From positions 1 to 64,000 of the forward strand of contig JAKLGK010000004.1 of the NCBI GenBank assembly GCA_022710725.1: a DNA stretch of 64,000 nt, read 5' to 3'. The position numbers were made by a program, and so were the translations under genes. The notes under the pieces were generated by a model. The model worked only from the letters and a program-made list of their open reading frames with translations, ran no database searches and was not told where the DNA came from. Positions 34,787 through 42,173 of this stretch are shown here, in pieces; position 1 is the stretch's first letter; each line of letters opens with the position of its first letter. The DNA comes from Verrucomicrobiota bacterium. GTDB lineage: Bacteria > Verrucomicrobiota > Kiritimatiellia > CAIQIC01 > JAGNIJ01.

Positions 34787-36925
34787 TCATCCCTTTTCCA
34801 GCAGATTCCACACGCCCGCCCAGTCCGCCGGCGGGTTCGCCCGGTACAGCCGGCAGCGCTCGGCGTAGGCGCGCGACGCCGGGTCGTCGGTCAGTTGCTC
34901 GAAGACCGCCAGGGCGTCCCCGAACCGCCCCTCGAAGAAGAGCTTCAGCGCCCGCTCGAAATCCGCGTGCCAGGCCGGGGCGGTCTCGCCGGGCAGGCCC
35001 GCGGGCTCGTACACGGCCACGGGCTGCTTTCGGCCCACCACGGTCAGCCGTCCGAGCTGGCGTCCCGCGAACGCGCCGCCGGTCCCGGTCCACGTGGACT
35101 CGGAGACCATGAAGTAGGTGCCGAAGGCCTTGTTGGCCCCCTCGAGGCGCGAGGCCAGGTTGGCGGCGTCGCCCAGGACGGTATAGTTGAACCGGTCGCG
35201 GGAGCCCATGTTGCCGACCGTCACGTCGCCGGTGTTGATGCCGATGCGCATCTTCACCACGGCGCCGTATTTCTCCTGCCAGTCGGCGCGGCGTTCCGCC
35301 AGCCGCCGCTGGCAGCGGAGCGCGGCCCGGCAGGCGCGCGCCGCATGGTCGGGCTGCGCCACCGGCGCGTTCCAGAACGCGACGATCGCGTCGCCGATGA
35401 ACTTGTCGAGGTACCCGCCCTCCTCCTTGATGATCTCGCCCATCTCGGAGAGGTATTCGTTGAGCAGGCCGATGAGCTGGGTCGGGTCGAGCCGCTCGGA
35501 GAACGATGAGAATTTCTCGATGTCGGAGAAGAAGATCGTCAGCTCGCGCTTCTCGCCGCCGAGCGACAGCCGCGACGGGTCGGCAAGGAGCTGGTCGATC
35601 ACGGTTTCGCCCAGGTAGAACTTGAAGGCCGACTTGATGAACGCCTTCTGCCGGCCCTCCGTGGCATAGTTGACCACCACGGCGCCGACCATGGCCAGCA
35701 GCACGGCGACCTCGCCCACCGCGACCGGCCACCAGACGCCCGCCCGGTACGCCGCCAGCCCGGCCAGCGGCGGGATCGGCAGGAAGACCACGAAGGCCGC
35801 GACGTTCTGCCAAGCCTTCCGCCCGAGGGTCACGGCGACGCCGCTCAACAGGGCCAGCAGGAGCGTGGCCAGCCAGACCATCCAGGGACGGGCATCGCGC
35901 ACGAACTGGGCGGCCAGCAGGTTGTCCAGCATCGTGGTATGGATCTCCACGCCGGGATAGACGCGGCTGATCGGCGTGGGCCGCAGGTCGAGCAGGGCCG
36001 GGGCGCTGAATCCGAAGAAGACGTAGGCGTCGCGGAATTCCTCCGGCTTCACGACGGGCTCCCCGCCCTCGCGCAGGCGGAGTTCCGACTGGATGATCGA
36101 GGCCGCGCTGAACGAAGGATGCGTGCCGGACCGTCCGACGTAGCGCAGCGTGGCGCGTCCGCGCCGGTCTATCGGGAGCCGCCGCCCGCCCACGTCCAGC
36201 CAACTGGGCTCCAGGCGCACCGCCACGTCGGCGCCGGTTGCCTTCTGGTCGGCCAGCCACGCGGCGAGGCCCAGCGACGGGACGGCCCGCCCGTCGAACA
36301 CCCGGAAGAGCGCCGCGCGCCGGAACACGCCATCCATGTCAGGCTGGTCGGAGACATTGCCCCAGGCCATGCCCGGCTGGACCAATTCCGGGACCGGGAA
36401 GGCGGCGCGGACGACCCGGCCCGTGAAGGCGTGCCGGCCGGACCGCCAGTCCTCCAGGCCCTGGAATTCCGGCCAGGGCGGCGGCGCGCCTTCCGGCCAT
36501 GCGGCGGCGTCGCCCGCCGTCTCGCCGCCGATGTACAGAGCGGCGACGAACGCGCGCGTCCGCCCGATGGCGGCCCCGAAGGTCTCGTCGTCGCTCACGC
36601 CGTAGAACGACGGCTCGGTGAAGAGCACGTCGAAGGCCACGGAACGGGCGCCGGCCCGGCCGCAGAAATCCAGGATCGCGGAATACATCTCGCGCGGCCA
36701 AGGCCACGACAACCCCATCTCCTTCTTGCCCCAGTCGAGGCTGGCCTGGTCGAGCAGGATGATCTTGATCCGCGGCGTCTCCGGGCTCGGTTGGGCAAGC
36801 CAGCGGACGCGCCACCGCCAGGCGATGTTCTCCACGGGTTCGAGCTTACCCCAGCGCCACAGTCCGAGCGCCGCCAGCGCCGCGGCCAGGCCGACGAGAA
36901 TCCCGTAGAGAAGCTTCTTCCCCAT
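34787..36925 (-). CDS. CHASE2-domain class III adenylate/guanylate cyclase
   Basis: A 712-aa membrane cyclase. One N-terminal helix, an extracytoplasmic CHASE2 sensor domain (about 45-335, DQASLDWGKKEMG..WPWPRE), three membrane helices (about 340-430), then a class III catalytic domain (about 455-640). Both metal-binding aspartates are present (FFSDIEKF and IGDAIVAFW), as are YLDKF and LGDAANLASRLE; the Lys and Asp in the last two are the usual adenine-selecting residues, favouring cAMP. A C-terminal TPR-like tail follows. The channel and hydrolase genes lie directly downstream. Confidence 0.93.
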   Translation of the reverse strand: MGKKLLYGILVGLAAALAALGLWRWGKLEPVENIAWRWRVRWLAQPSPETPRIKIILLDQASLDWGKKEMGLSWPWPREMYSAILDFCGRAGARSVAFDVLFTEPSFYGVSDDETFGAAIGRTRAFVAALYIGGETAGDAAAWPEGAPPPWPEFQGLEDWRSGRHAFTGRVVRAAFPVPELVQPGMAWGNVSDQPDMDGVFRRAALFRVFDGRAVPSLGLAAWLADQKATGADVAVRLEPSWLDVGGRRLPIDRRGRATLRYVGRSGTHPSFSAASIIQSELRLREGGEPVVKPEEFRDAYVFFGFSAPALLDLRPTPISRVYPGVEIHTTMLDNLLAAQFVRDARPWMVWLATLLLALLSGVAVTLGRKAWQNVAAFVVFLPIPPLAGLAAYRAGVWWPVAVGEVAVLLAMVGAVVVNYATEGRQKAFIKSAFKFYLGETVIDQLLADPSRLSLGGEKRELTIFFSDIEKFSSFSERLDPTQLIGLLNEYLSEMGEIIKEEGGYLDKFIGDAIVAFWNAPVAQPDHAARACRAALRCQRRLAERRADWQEKYGAVVKMRIGINTGDVTVGNMGSRDRFNYTVLGDAANLASRLEGANKAFGTYFMVSESTWTGTGGAFAGRQLGRLTVVGRKQPVAVYEPAGLPGETAPAWHADFERALKLFFEGRFGDALAVFEQLTDDPASRAYAERCRLYRANPPADWAGVWNLLEKG

Positions 36926-36936
36926 GACCGGCGCGC

Positions 36937-37854
36937 CTAGATGCCCTGCATCGCCTTCTCAAACCGGGCCTGGCGCGCGGCCGGCTCGGCCCGCTCCGGC
37001 GCCGAACCGATCCACCCGCGGATGTCCCGGATCCGGTCCTCCGGGTCCGGGTGCGTCTTGGCGAAATCGAGCCCGCCGGGCTTCAGCTTCTGCTCCATCT
37101 GCTCGAGCATGTCCACCAGCGCCTGCGGGCCGTAACCGACCTGCTCCAGGATCTTCACGGCGCCCTTGTCCGCGTCGCGTTCCTGGCCGCGGGCATAGCC
37201 GCTGTTCATCAGCGTGCCGGTGATGTCGGTGATGCTGCCCTCGAAGGCCGAGGTCAATTCCGCCAGGTCCTCGCTGCCGAAACTCTTGGCGCTCTCGACG
37301 GCGAGGATGGTGAGGGCGGAGGTCAGCCGGCCCTGCTTGATCGCCTTCAGGCCGTGCTGGTTCTGGACATGGCCGATCTCGTGGGCCAGCACGGAGGCCA
37401 GCGCGTCCTCGGAGCGGCAGCAGCGGAGCATGCCCCGCGTGACCAGGATCAGCCCGCCCGGCGCCGCGAAGGCGTTGATCTCGTTGCTGTCGAGGATCAG
37501 GAAATGATACCCGCCGAAGGTTTCGGGCTTGGTCGAGGCCAGCGCCAGGCTCTGGCCGAGCAGGTTGAGGTAGCGGTGCGCCTCCTCGTTCGAATAGGGC
37601 TTGTACTTGTTGAGGATGGTCGCGGCCACCGCGCGGCCGATGTAGTACTCCTGCTCGGGCGTGATGTCCTCGAAGGTCTTGGCCACCGCCTCGGTCGAGC
37701 GGATGAGCGAGGCGGCCTGGTTGGTCGTCATGCTGCCGGTCGCCACGCCGACCGCGGCGCCCAACTGGCCGGCCACCTTCACGGTTTCGCCGCACCCGGT
37801 CCACCATGCCGCCGCGAGCAGCGCGACCGCCACAGGGAAAAGCATCTTCTTCAC
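36937..37854 (-). CDS. M48-family metalloprotease (BepA/YfgC-like)
   Basis: A 305-aa exported protease. A signal peptide ends near WWTGC, a weak lipobox. The zinc motif HEIGH (about residue 158) and the downstream third ligand in RGQERDADK are intact; NAFAAPGGLILVTRGML is a typical M48 segment. This family includes periplasmic proteases that monitor outer-membrane protein and LPS assembly. The ATG overlaps the stop of the SH3 gene and the cyclase starts 11 bp downstream. Confidence 0.92.
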   Translation of the reverse strand: MKKMLFPVAVALLAAAWWTGCGETVKVAGQLGAAVGVATGSMTTNQAASLIRSTEAVAKTFEDITPEQEYYIGRAVAATILNKYKPYSNEEAHRYLNLLGQSLALASTKPETFGGYHFLILDSNEINAFAAPGGLILVTRGMLRCCRSEDALASVLAHEIGHVQNQHGLKAIKQGRLTSALTILAVESAKSFGSEDLAELTSAFEGSITDITGTLMNSGYARGQERDADKGAVKILEQVGYGPQALVDMLEQMEQKLKPGGLDFAKTHPDPEDRIRDIRGWIGSAPERAEPAARQARFEKAMQGI

Positions 37855-38336
37855 TGGGCGCCTCCTTCGGCGCTCTTCACGCCGCCCGCCTTGAGGAAGG
37901 CCGTGAGATCGTCAATGGTGAAGCGGGTTTTCTCCATCCAGTCCACCCACTTGAAATCCACGCTCGGGTTCTGCTGCTTGAACTCCGCCTCCACTTCCTT
38001 GTTGAATCCCTTTCCGGCCAGGGCCAGTTCTTCGCCCGAGGTCCCGGTCCGGACATCCTCGGAACCGGAAGCCAGCACCACCTTCTTCTTCGTGAGCGCC
38101 GACGAGTGCATCCACCCTTTCGGGGCGCCTGCCGCCTGAACCTCCATCCAGTCGCCGCGCTGCTGCAGCACCTCGACGCGCGCGCCGTATTCCACCGTGG
38201 CCAGGACCTGGCCCAGGTAGGACGGGGTGGAGCGAATTTGCCCCGACTTGATCTGAACGCTCATCTCGGTCGCGGCCCAAGCCGCCTGGCCAAGGGCCAG
38301 CAGCCCCGCGATCCATGCCATGCTTCGTATTCTCAT
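37851..38336 (-). CDS. Secreted SH3-domain protein
   Basis: A 161-aa exported protein with a signal peptide (cleavage near AAWAATE). A bacterial SH3-type domain follows (about 22-80, GQIRSTPSYLGQVLATVEYGARVEVLQQRGDWMEV in outline), ending in GWMHSSALT. The C-terminal 75 residues, helical with EFKQQNP, match the tail common to SH3 proteins next to M48 proteases. ATG 38336 is taken with AAGGA about 10 nt upstream. Probably a periplasmic partner of the adjacent protease. Confidence 0.8.
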   Translation of the reverse strand: MRIRSMAWIAGLLALGQAAWAATEMSVQIKSGQIRSTPSYLGQVLATVEYGARVEVLQQRGDWMEVQAAGAPKGWMHSSALTKKKVVLASGSEDVRTGTSGEELALAGKGFNKEVEAEFKQQNPSVDFKWVDWMEKTRFTIDDLTAFLKAGGVKSAEGGAQ

Positions 38337-38384
38337 GTCCGGATTCCTTTCCGCTTCCATCCATTAGACGGCCGGGCGCCCCGT

Positions 38385-39332
38385 TTATTTACCGGCTCGG
38401 GCGCCGTCCGCCGCCTCGGCGGTCATTTCCCGCCTGATTTCATCAAAAAGGGCGGCAATTCGGGCCATCAGCCCGCGATCGGCGGCTTTTTCCGCCGCCG
38501 TTAGGGCCGGGCCGATGCACTTCAGCGCCTCGTTGGCCCTTCCCTGTCCGAACAGGCTGCGCGCCGCCCGGTAGTAGCGATCCGCCGACTCCCGGTTCTG
38601 GCCGGCCTGTCCCCACGCCTCGCCCGCGCGGCGAAGCACGGCGGATATCTCCTGAGGCGGCCGACCGGCCTTCCGGTACCAGCCCGCTTCCTTGTCCAGC
38701 CATGCCGCGGCCGTGGCCGGCTGACCGGTCATCCATGCGACGCGGGCCAGCAGGCCGGCGTTCCGGCCCTTGAGCAGCGGGTCGTCGAGCTGCTTGAGGT
38801 CCTGCGACACGGCATCGAGGAGGCGAAGCGCCCCGGGCGCGTCGTTCCGGTCACAGGCCACCTGGGCTTCGACCAGGGCCGACTGGATCCACAGCGCCCG
38901 GTCCTTGTCGCGGCTCATCTGGGCGCGAGCCTCGAGCAGAAGGGCCGAGGCGGCATCCAGTATCCCGAGGTTCCGGGCCGCCGAGGCATCCAGGAGGAGC
39001 ACCTCCGCCGTGTTCTTCCGGAGTTCCTCCAGCGCCCCGCGCGCCTCGTGGAGCAATGGGCGGGCCTCCGTGTTCCGGCCCAGGGCGACCAGGCACACCG
39101 CCAGGTTGTAGGCGTTGTTGCCGATTTCCAGGGCATCGTCGGCCGCCCTCGCGCGGTCCAAAGCGCGGCGGTACAATTTCTCGGCCTGCGCGTAGTCGCC
39201 ATGCTTGAAGGAAATCTGGGCCGAACTCGCGTACCGATCGAGGTCCGGGTCGGAGGGGCGCGCGGGCTTCGGCGGCGAGGAGCACCCCGCCGCGAGCAGG
39301 CCCGCCGCGAGACAGAACCACGCCCGCCTCAT
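38385..39332 (-). CDS. TPR-repeat lipoprotein of the Mla-like operon
   Basis: A 315-aa lipoprotein. The signal peptide has the lipobox LLAAGC (Cys17). The rest is helical repeats of the TPR type (YAQAEKLYRRALDRAR, LARVAWMTGQPATAAAWLD, ADRYYRAARSLFGQGR). It occupies the place where MlaD-type operons often encode an auxiliary lipoprotein; the start overlaps the MlaD stop (ATGA). It may act in the periplasm as a scaffold between the MCE protein and the outer membrane. Confidence 0.8.
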   Translation of the reverse strand: MRRAWFCLAAGLLAAGCSSPPKPARPSDPDLDRYASSAQISFKHGDYAQAEKLYRRALDRARAADDALEIGNNAYNLAVCLVALGRNTEARPLLHEARGALEELRKNTAEVLLLDASAARNLGILDAASALLLEARAQMSRDKDRALWIQSALVEAQVACDRNDAPGALRLLDAVSQDLKQLDDPLLKGRNAGLLARVAWMTGQPATAAAWLDKEAGWYRKAGRPPQEISAVLRRAGEAWGQAGQNRESADRYYRAARSLFGQGRANEALKCIGPALTAAEKAADRGLMARIAALFDEIRREMTAEAADGARAGK

Positions 39333-40249
39333 GGCGACACCTCCAGGCCGATCACGGCCGAGGCCGGGACGCGCGCGGTAGGCTCATCGGCCTCCACGTA
39401 CTTGCGCAGAAGCCAGTGTTTCTGGAGCCCCTCGATCAGCTTCTCGGATTCGCGCAGCGTCTCGCGGCCCTGGAGGACCAGCCCCGGCATGTCGCCCGTC
39501 TCGTCGCGGAGGGCGGCGGTGATCTGCTCCACGTTGGCCAGGATGTGGCTGACCTGCTGCAACGAGGCGTTCACCTTCGCGGTGATCTCGCGCAGCTCGT
39601 TGGCCAGGGACGGGTCCCGGAGCAGCTGGCCGGCCGTGCCCTCGCCCTTCTCCAGGCCGGCGGCCAGGCCGTTCAGGTGCGAGAGCAACTGCTGCAGGTT
39701 GCCTTCCGGGCGGTGCAGTTCCTCGGCGACCTTGGTGTATTCCTCCACGGCCTTCTGCACCTGCTGGATCGCCGGGACAGTGTTCGTGCGGATCTGCTGC
39801 ACCACGTCCTGGACCATGGCCATCAGTTCGGTGTCCTTCTCGCAGGCCAGCACGGCGCCCTCCTCGAGCTGCGCCCCGACGCCCTTGGTGATCTCCACGA
39901 ACGCGTCGCCGGCCACCCCGAACTTCTTCTTCGCGATCGCCTTCGAGTCGACGCGCACGAACCGGATGAAATTGCCGCGGATGGTGATTTCGCCGGTCAT
40001 GCCGCCCGCCTCGTCCACGGCGATGGATTCCACGGTGCCGACCAGCGCCCCGAGGATCCGGACCTCGGCCCCCTTCTGGAGGTCGAACGAGCCTTCGGGC
40101 GGAAAGGTCAGGGTGAGCTGGTGGACGGGCTCGAACCAGCGCTGGGCGTTCCCGGCCAGGATGATGCCGACGATCACGAGAACGAGGGTCAGGAGGACGA
40201 ACCCGCCCGTGATCTCGTTCACGTAGCGGAACTTGAAGGGCTTGGCCAT
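39329..40249 (-). CDS. MlaD-type MCE-domain protein
   Basis: A 306-aa periplasm-facing lipid-transfer subunit. One N-terminal membrane helix (GGFVLLTLVLVIVGIILAG), a single MCE domain (about 38-125, with GSFDLQKGAEVRILGALVGTVE in its early part) and a long coiled-coil C-terminal region. This is the usual layout of MlaD/Ttg2C proteins that carry phospholipid or other hydrophobic cargo between membranes. Start ATG 40249 lies 2 bp after the stop of the ATPase-like gene. Confidence 0.9.
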   Translation of the reverse strand: MAKPFKFRYVNEITGGFVLLTLVLVIVGIILAGNAQRWFEPVHQLTLTFPPEGSFDLQKGAEVRILGALVGTVESIAVDEAGGMTGEITIRGNFIRFVRVDSKAIAKKKFGVAGDAFVEITKGVGAQLEEGAVLACEKDTELMAMVQDVVQQIRTNTVPAIQQVQKAVEEYTKVAEELHRPEGNLQQLLSHLNGLAAGLEKGEGTAGQLLRDPSLANELREITAKVNASLQQVSHILANVEQITAALRDETGDMPGLVLQGRETLRESEKLIEGLQKHWLLRKYVEADEPTARVPASAVIGLEVSP

Positions 40250-40251
40250 GC

Positions 40252-40959
40252 TTAGTTCCTTTCCACCGGCGCCCATTGCGCGCCGGCCCATTCGAACACG
40301 CGCGCCGGCTCGAACTCCTTGACGATATTCCGGTCCCCGGCGTCCTGCAACCAGATTACCGCCGCGCCCCGGTCGCTGGCCGCCCGAGCGGCCCGGACGA
40401 GGCCGGCGGCCTTGTCCGGCGGCGCATCGCGCAGGGGGCGCTCCAGGATCAGCAGGTCCCGCCGGCCCAGGAACGCCCGGGTCCAATCCGCCACGCGCAG
40501 GTCGCGCGGCGGCACCCGGGCCGGCCGCAGCCGGGGCAGATCCTCGAGGCCGAACGAGCGGGCCAGGGCCACCGCCTCGGCGTCGATCTCGGGCTCCGGC
40601 CGGGTGGTGAAATGGCGCTGGACCAGCGTGATGTTCTCGTCCACGTCCAGGTTGCTGACCCAGAGGGGCCGCTCGTACACGCGGCCGATGCGCGCGCGGG
40701 CGGCGGCCGCCCGCGCCGGGCCCAGGCGGGCCCAGTCGTGACCGTCGAAGACAACCCGGCCGGCGTCGGGCTCGACCAGGCCCGAGGCCAGGTCGCCAAA
40801 AAGGCCCGGGCGTTCGAAGGGATCCAGCAGGATCAGCAGCCTCTCGCCGCGCCGGAGGGCCAGCGAGAGCGAGGCCAGGCCCTGATCGTGCTCCGCGCCG
40901 GACGCGGCGCCGACGCTCTCGAGTTCCAGGATGGGTTTCTCTTCGTCCATGACGCTCAC
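40252..40959 (-). CDS. Degenerate MlaF-like ABC ATPase subunit (no Walker A)
   Basis: A 235-aa protein at the MlaF position, with the overall ABC layout: N-terminal strands (LELESVGAAS), SLSLALRRGERLLILL before the P-loop site, and DAGRVVFDGHDW after it. The P-loop itself reads DPFERPGLF (about 46-54) and has none of the glycines or the lysine of GxxGxGKS; the signature is replaced by VPPRDLRVADW and Walker B by LLILERPLRD. ATP hydrolysis is very unlikely. GTG 40959 overlaps the permease stop (GTGA); ATG 40950 is the alternative. Confidence 0.82.
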   Translation of the reverse strand: MSVMDEEKPILELESVGAASGAEHDQGLASLSLALRRGERLLILLDPFERPGLFGDLASGLVEPDAGRVVFDGHDWARLGPARAAAARARIGRVYERPLWVSNLDVDENITLVQRHFTTRPEPEIDAEAVALARSFGLEDLPRLRPARVPPRDLRVADWTRAFLGRRDLLILERPLRDAPPDKAAGLVRAARAASDRGAAVIWLQDAGDRNIVKEFEPARVFEWAGAQWAPVERN

Positions 40960-41744
40960 AGGTAGGTCACCGCGGAGACCACGGCCGACACGATGAACAG
41001 GGCGATGGTGGAGCGCACCACGGCCCGCGTGGCCGCCTGGGGCACCTCGGTGACGGCCGTATGCACGCTCAACCCCTCGAGGCAGCAGATGGCGCCCGTG
41101 GTCAGGCCGGGAATGATGGTCTTGATGAACAGGTTGCCGGCGTCCGCGGGCTGCACGGCCCGGAAGACGCTGTTGACGAAGAGATCGATCGGGCCGGGAT
41201 TGGCCTGCAGCACCCAGCCGCTGACATAGCCGCTGACGAAGGAGACCAGGATGAAGACGACGGTCAGGCAGAAGATCGAAATCGCCGCGCCCACGGCGCG
41301 CGGCACGACGAGGTAGGTGAAGGGGTCGAGCCCCTGGGCATCCAGCAGGTAGACCTCCCCGGCGATCTTCATGTTCCCGAGTTCCGTCGCGATGGCCGTG
41401 CCGCTGCGGCCGATGATGACGAAGTTGACCAGCAGCGGCCCCGCCTCGCGGATCACGACCATGACCAGGACCGGCCCCAGAAACTCGGTCTGCCCCACCC
41501 GCGCGAGCCACATCTGGGTCTGGACCACGATCGAGAGGCCGACGGCCACGGCAAGCAGGGATACGAATCGGGTGGCCTCGAACCCGGTGAAAAGGATCTG
41601 CCGGGCCAGCACGTTGCGGGAGGTGCGGGGCCAGGTGGAGCGCCGGAGGGCGACCCGCAACACGCCCCAGACGGCGGCCGACAGGGTGACCGCCGAGCGG
41701 ACCTTGGCGATGGCAAACGCTCCGACTTTAGTCAGGGCCTTCAT
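40956..41744 (-). CDS. MlaE-type ABC permease
   Basis: A 262-aa integral membrane permease. The family hallmarks are clear: FTGFEATRFVSLLAVAVGLSI, LVMVVIREAGPLLVNFVIIGRSGTAIATELG and the EVYLLDAQGLDPFTYLVVPR block. Five membrane helices are expected. It should form the inner-membrane core of a lipid transporter with MlaD and the ATPase-like subunit. Start ATG 41744 has GAAGG about 7 nt upstream; ATG 41780 would add 12 charged residues. Confidence 0.93.
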   Translation of the reverse strand: MKALTKVGAFAIAKVRSAVTLSAAVWGVLRVALRRSTWPRTSRNVLARQILFTGFEATRFVSLLAVAVGLSIVVQTQMWLARVGQTEFLGPVLVMVVIREAGPLLVNFVIIGRSGTAIATELGNMKIAGEVYLLDAQGLDPFTYLVVPRAVGAAISIFCLTVVFILVSFVSGYVSGWVLQANPGPIDLFVNSVFRAVQPADAGNLFIKTIIPGLTTGAICCLEGLSVHTAVTEVPQAATRAVVRSTIALFIVSAVVSAVTYL

Positions 41745-41822
41745 GAATGCCTTCGATTCCCGGCGGGCAGAATTTCTCAAAAGCGCGCCGCCGCGCCAAG
41801 CCCGAAAGGGACGGCTGCGGGA

Positions 41823-42110
41823 TCAGTGGCCGGGCCGCTTGATGGTGATGATCCGGCTCTTCCGCTCGGGAGAGAGGTACTCGGGGGGCAGTTCGATCCG
41901 CGTCGTGGCAATCATGTCCTCGCGGTTCGGGGGCGGGGCCGGCGGCGGAGGCGGCGGCGCGATTCGCTGGGCGTTCACCTGGGACCGTACGGGCTGAACG
42001 ACGCGGAAGATTTTTCCGCAGGCAGGACACGGCACGTTGGTTCCGACCAGGTCCTCGTCGGCGTCCAGGTTCTGACCGCAAAAGGGGCAATCGATGTTAA
42101 TGTCTTCCAT
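41823..42110 (-). CDS. Small zinc-ribbon protein (MJ0042-like)
   Basis: A 95-aa protein. An N-terminal zinc ribbon has two CxxC knuckles (CPFCGQ and CPACGK, about 7-31) in the pattern of the MJ0042 zinc-finger family. A proline run and a polar C-terminal tail follow. Start ATG 42110 has GAGG 8 nt upstream. It lies between the ABC-2 permease and the MlaE gene on the same strand. Function unknown; a nucleic-acid or protein-binding adaptor is possible. Confidence 0.75.
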   Translation of the reverse strand: MEDINIDCPFCGQNLDADEDLVGTNVPCPACGKIFRVVQPVRSQVNAQRIAPPPPPPAPPPNREDMIATTRIELPPEYLSPERKSRIITIKRPGH

Positions 42111-42173
42111 GTCCGCTGCCTCCAGTGTCAATCGTATCCCTGCGCGGAAAGCTTGTGAAGCAAAATTGACCGG

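Noticed and set aside
40252..40959. Pseudogene call for the MlaF-like gene
   Set aside because: Frame is intact, start and stop are coupled to neighbours, and loss is confined to catalytic motifs, which fits a pseudoenzyme rather than decay.
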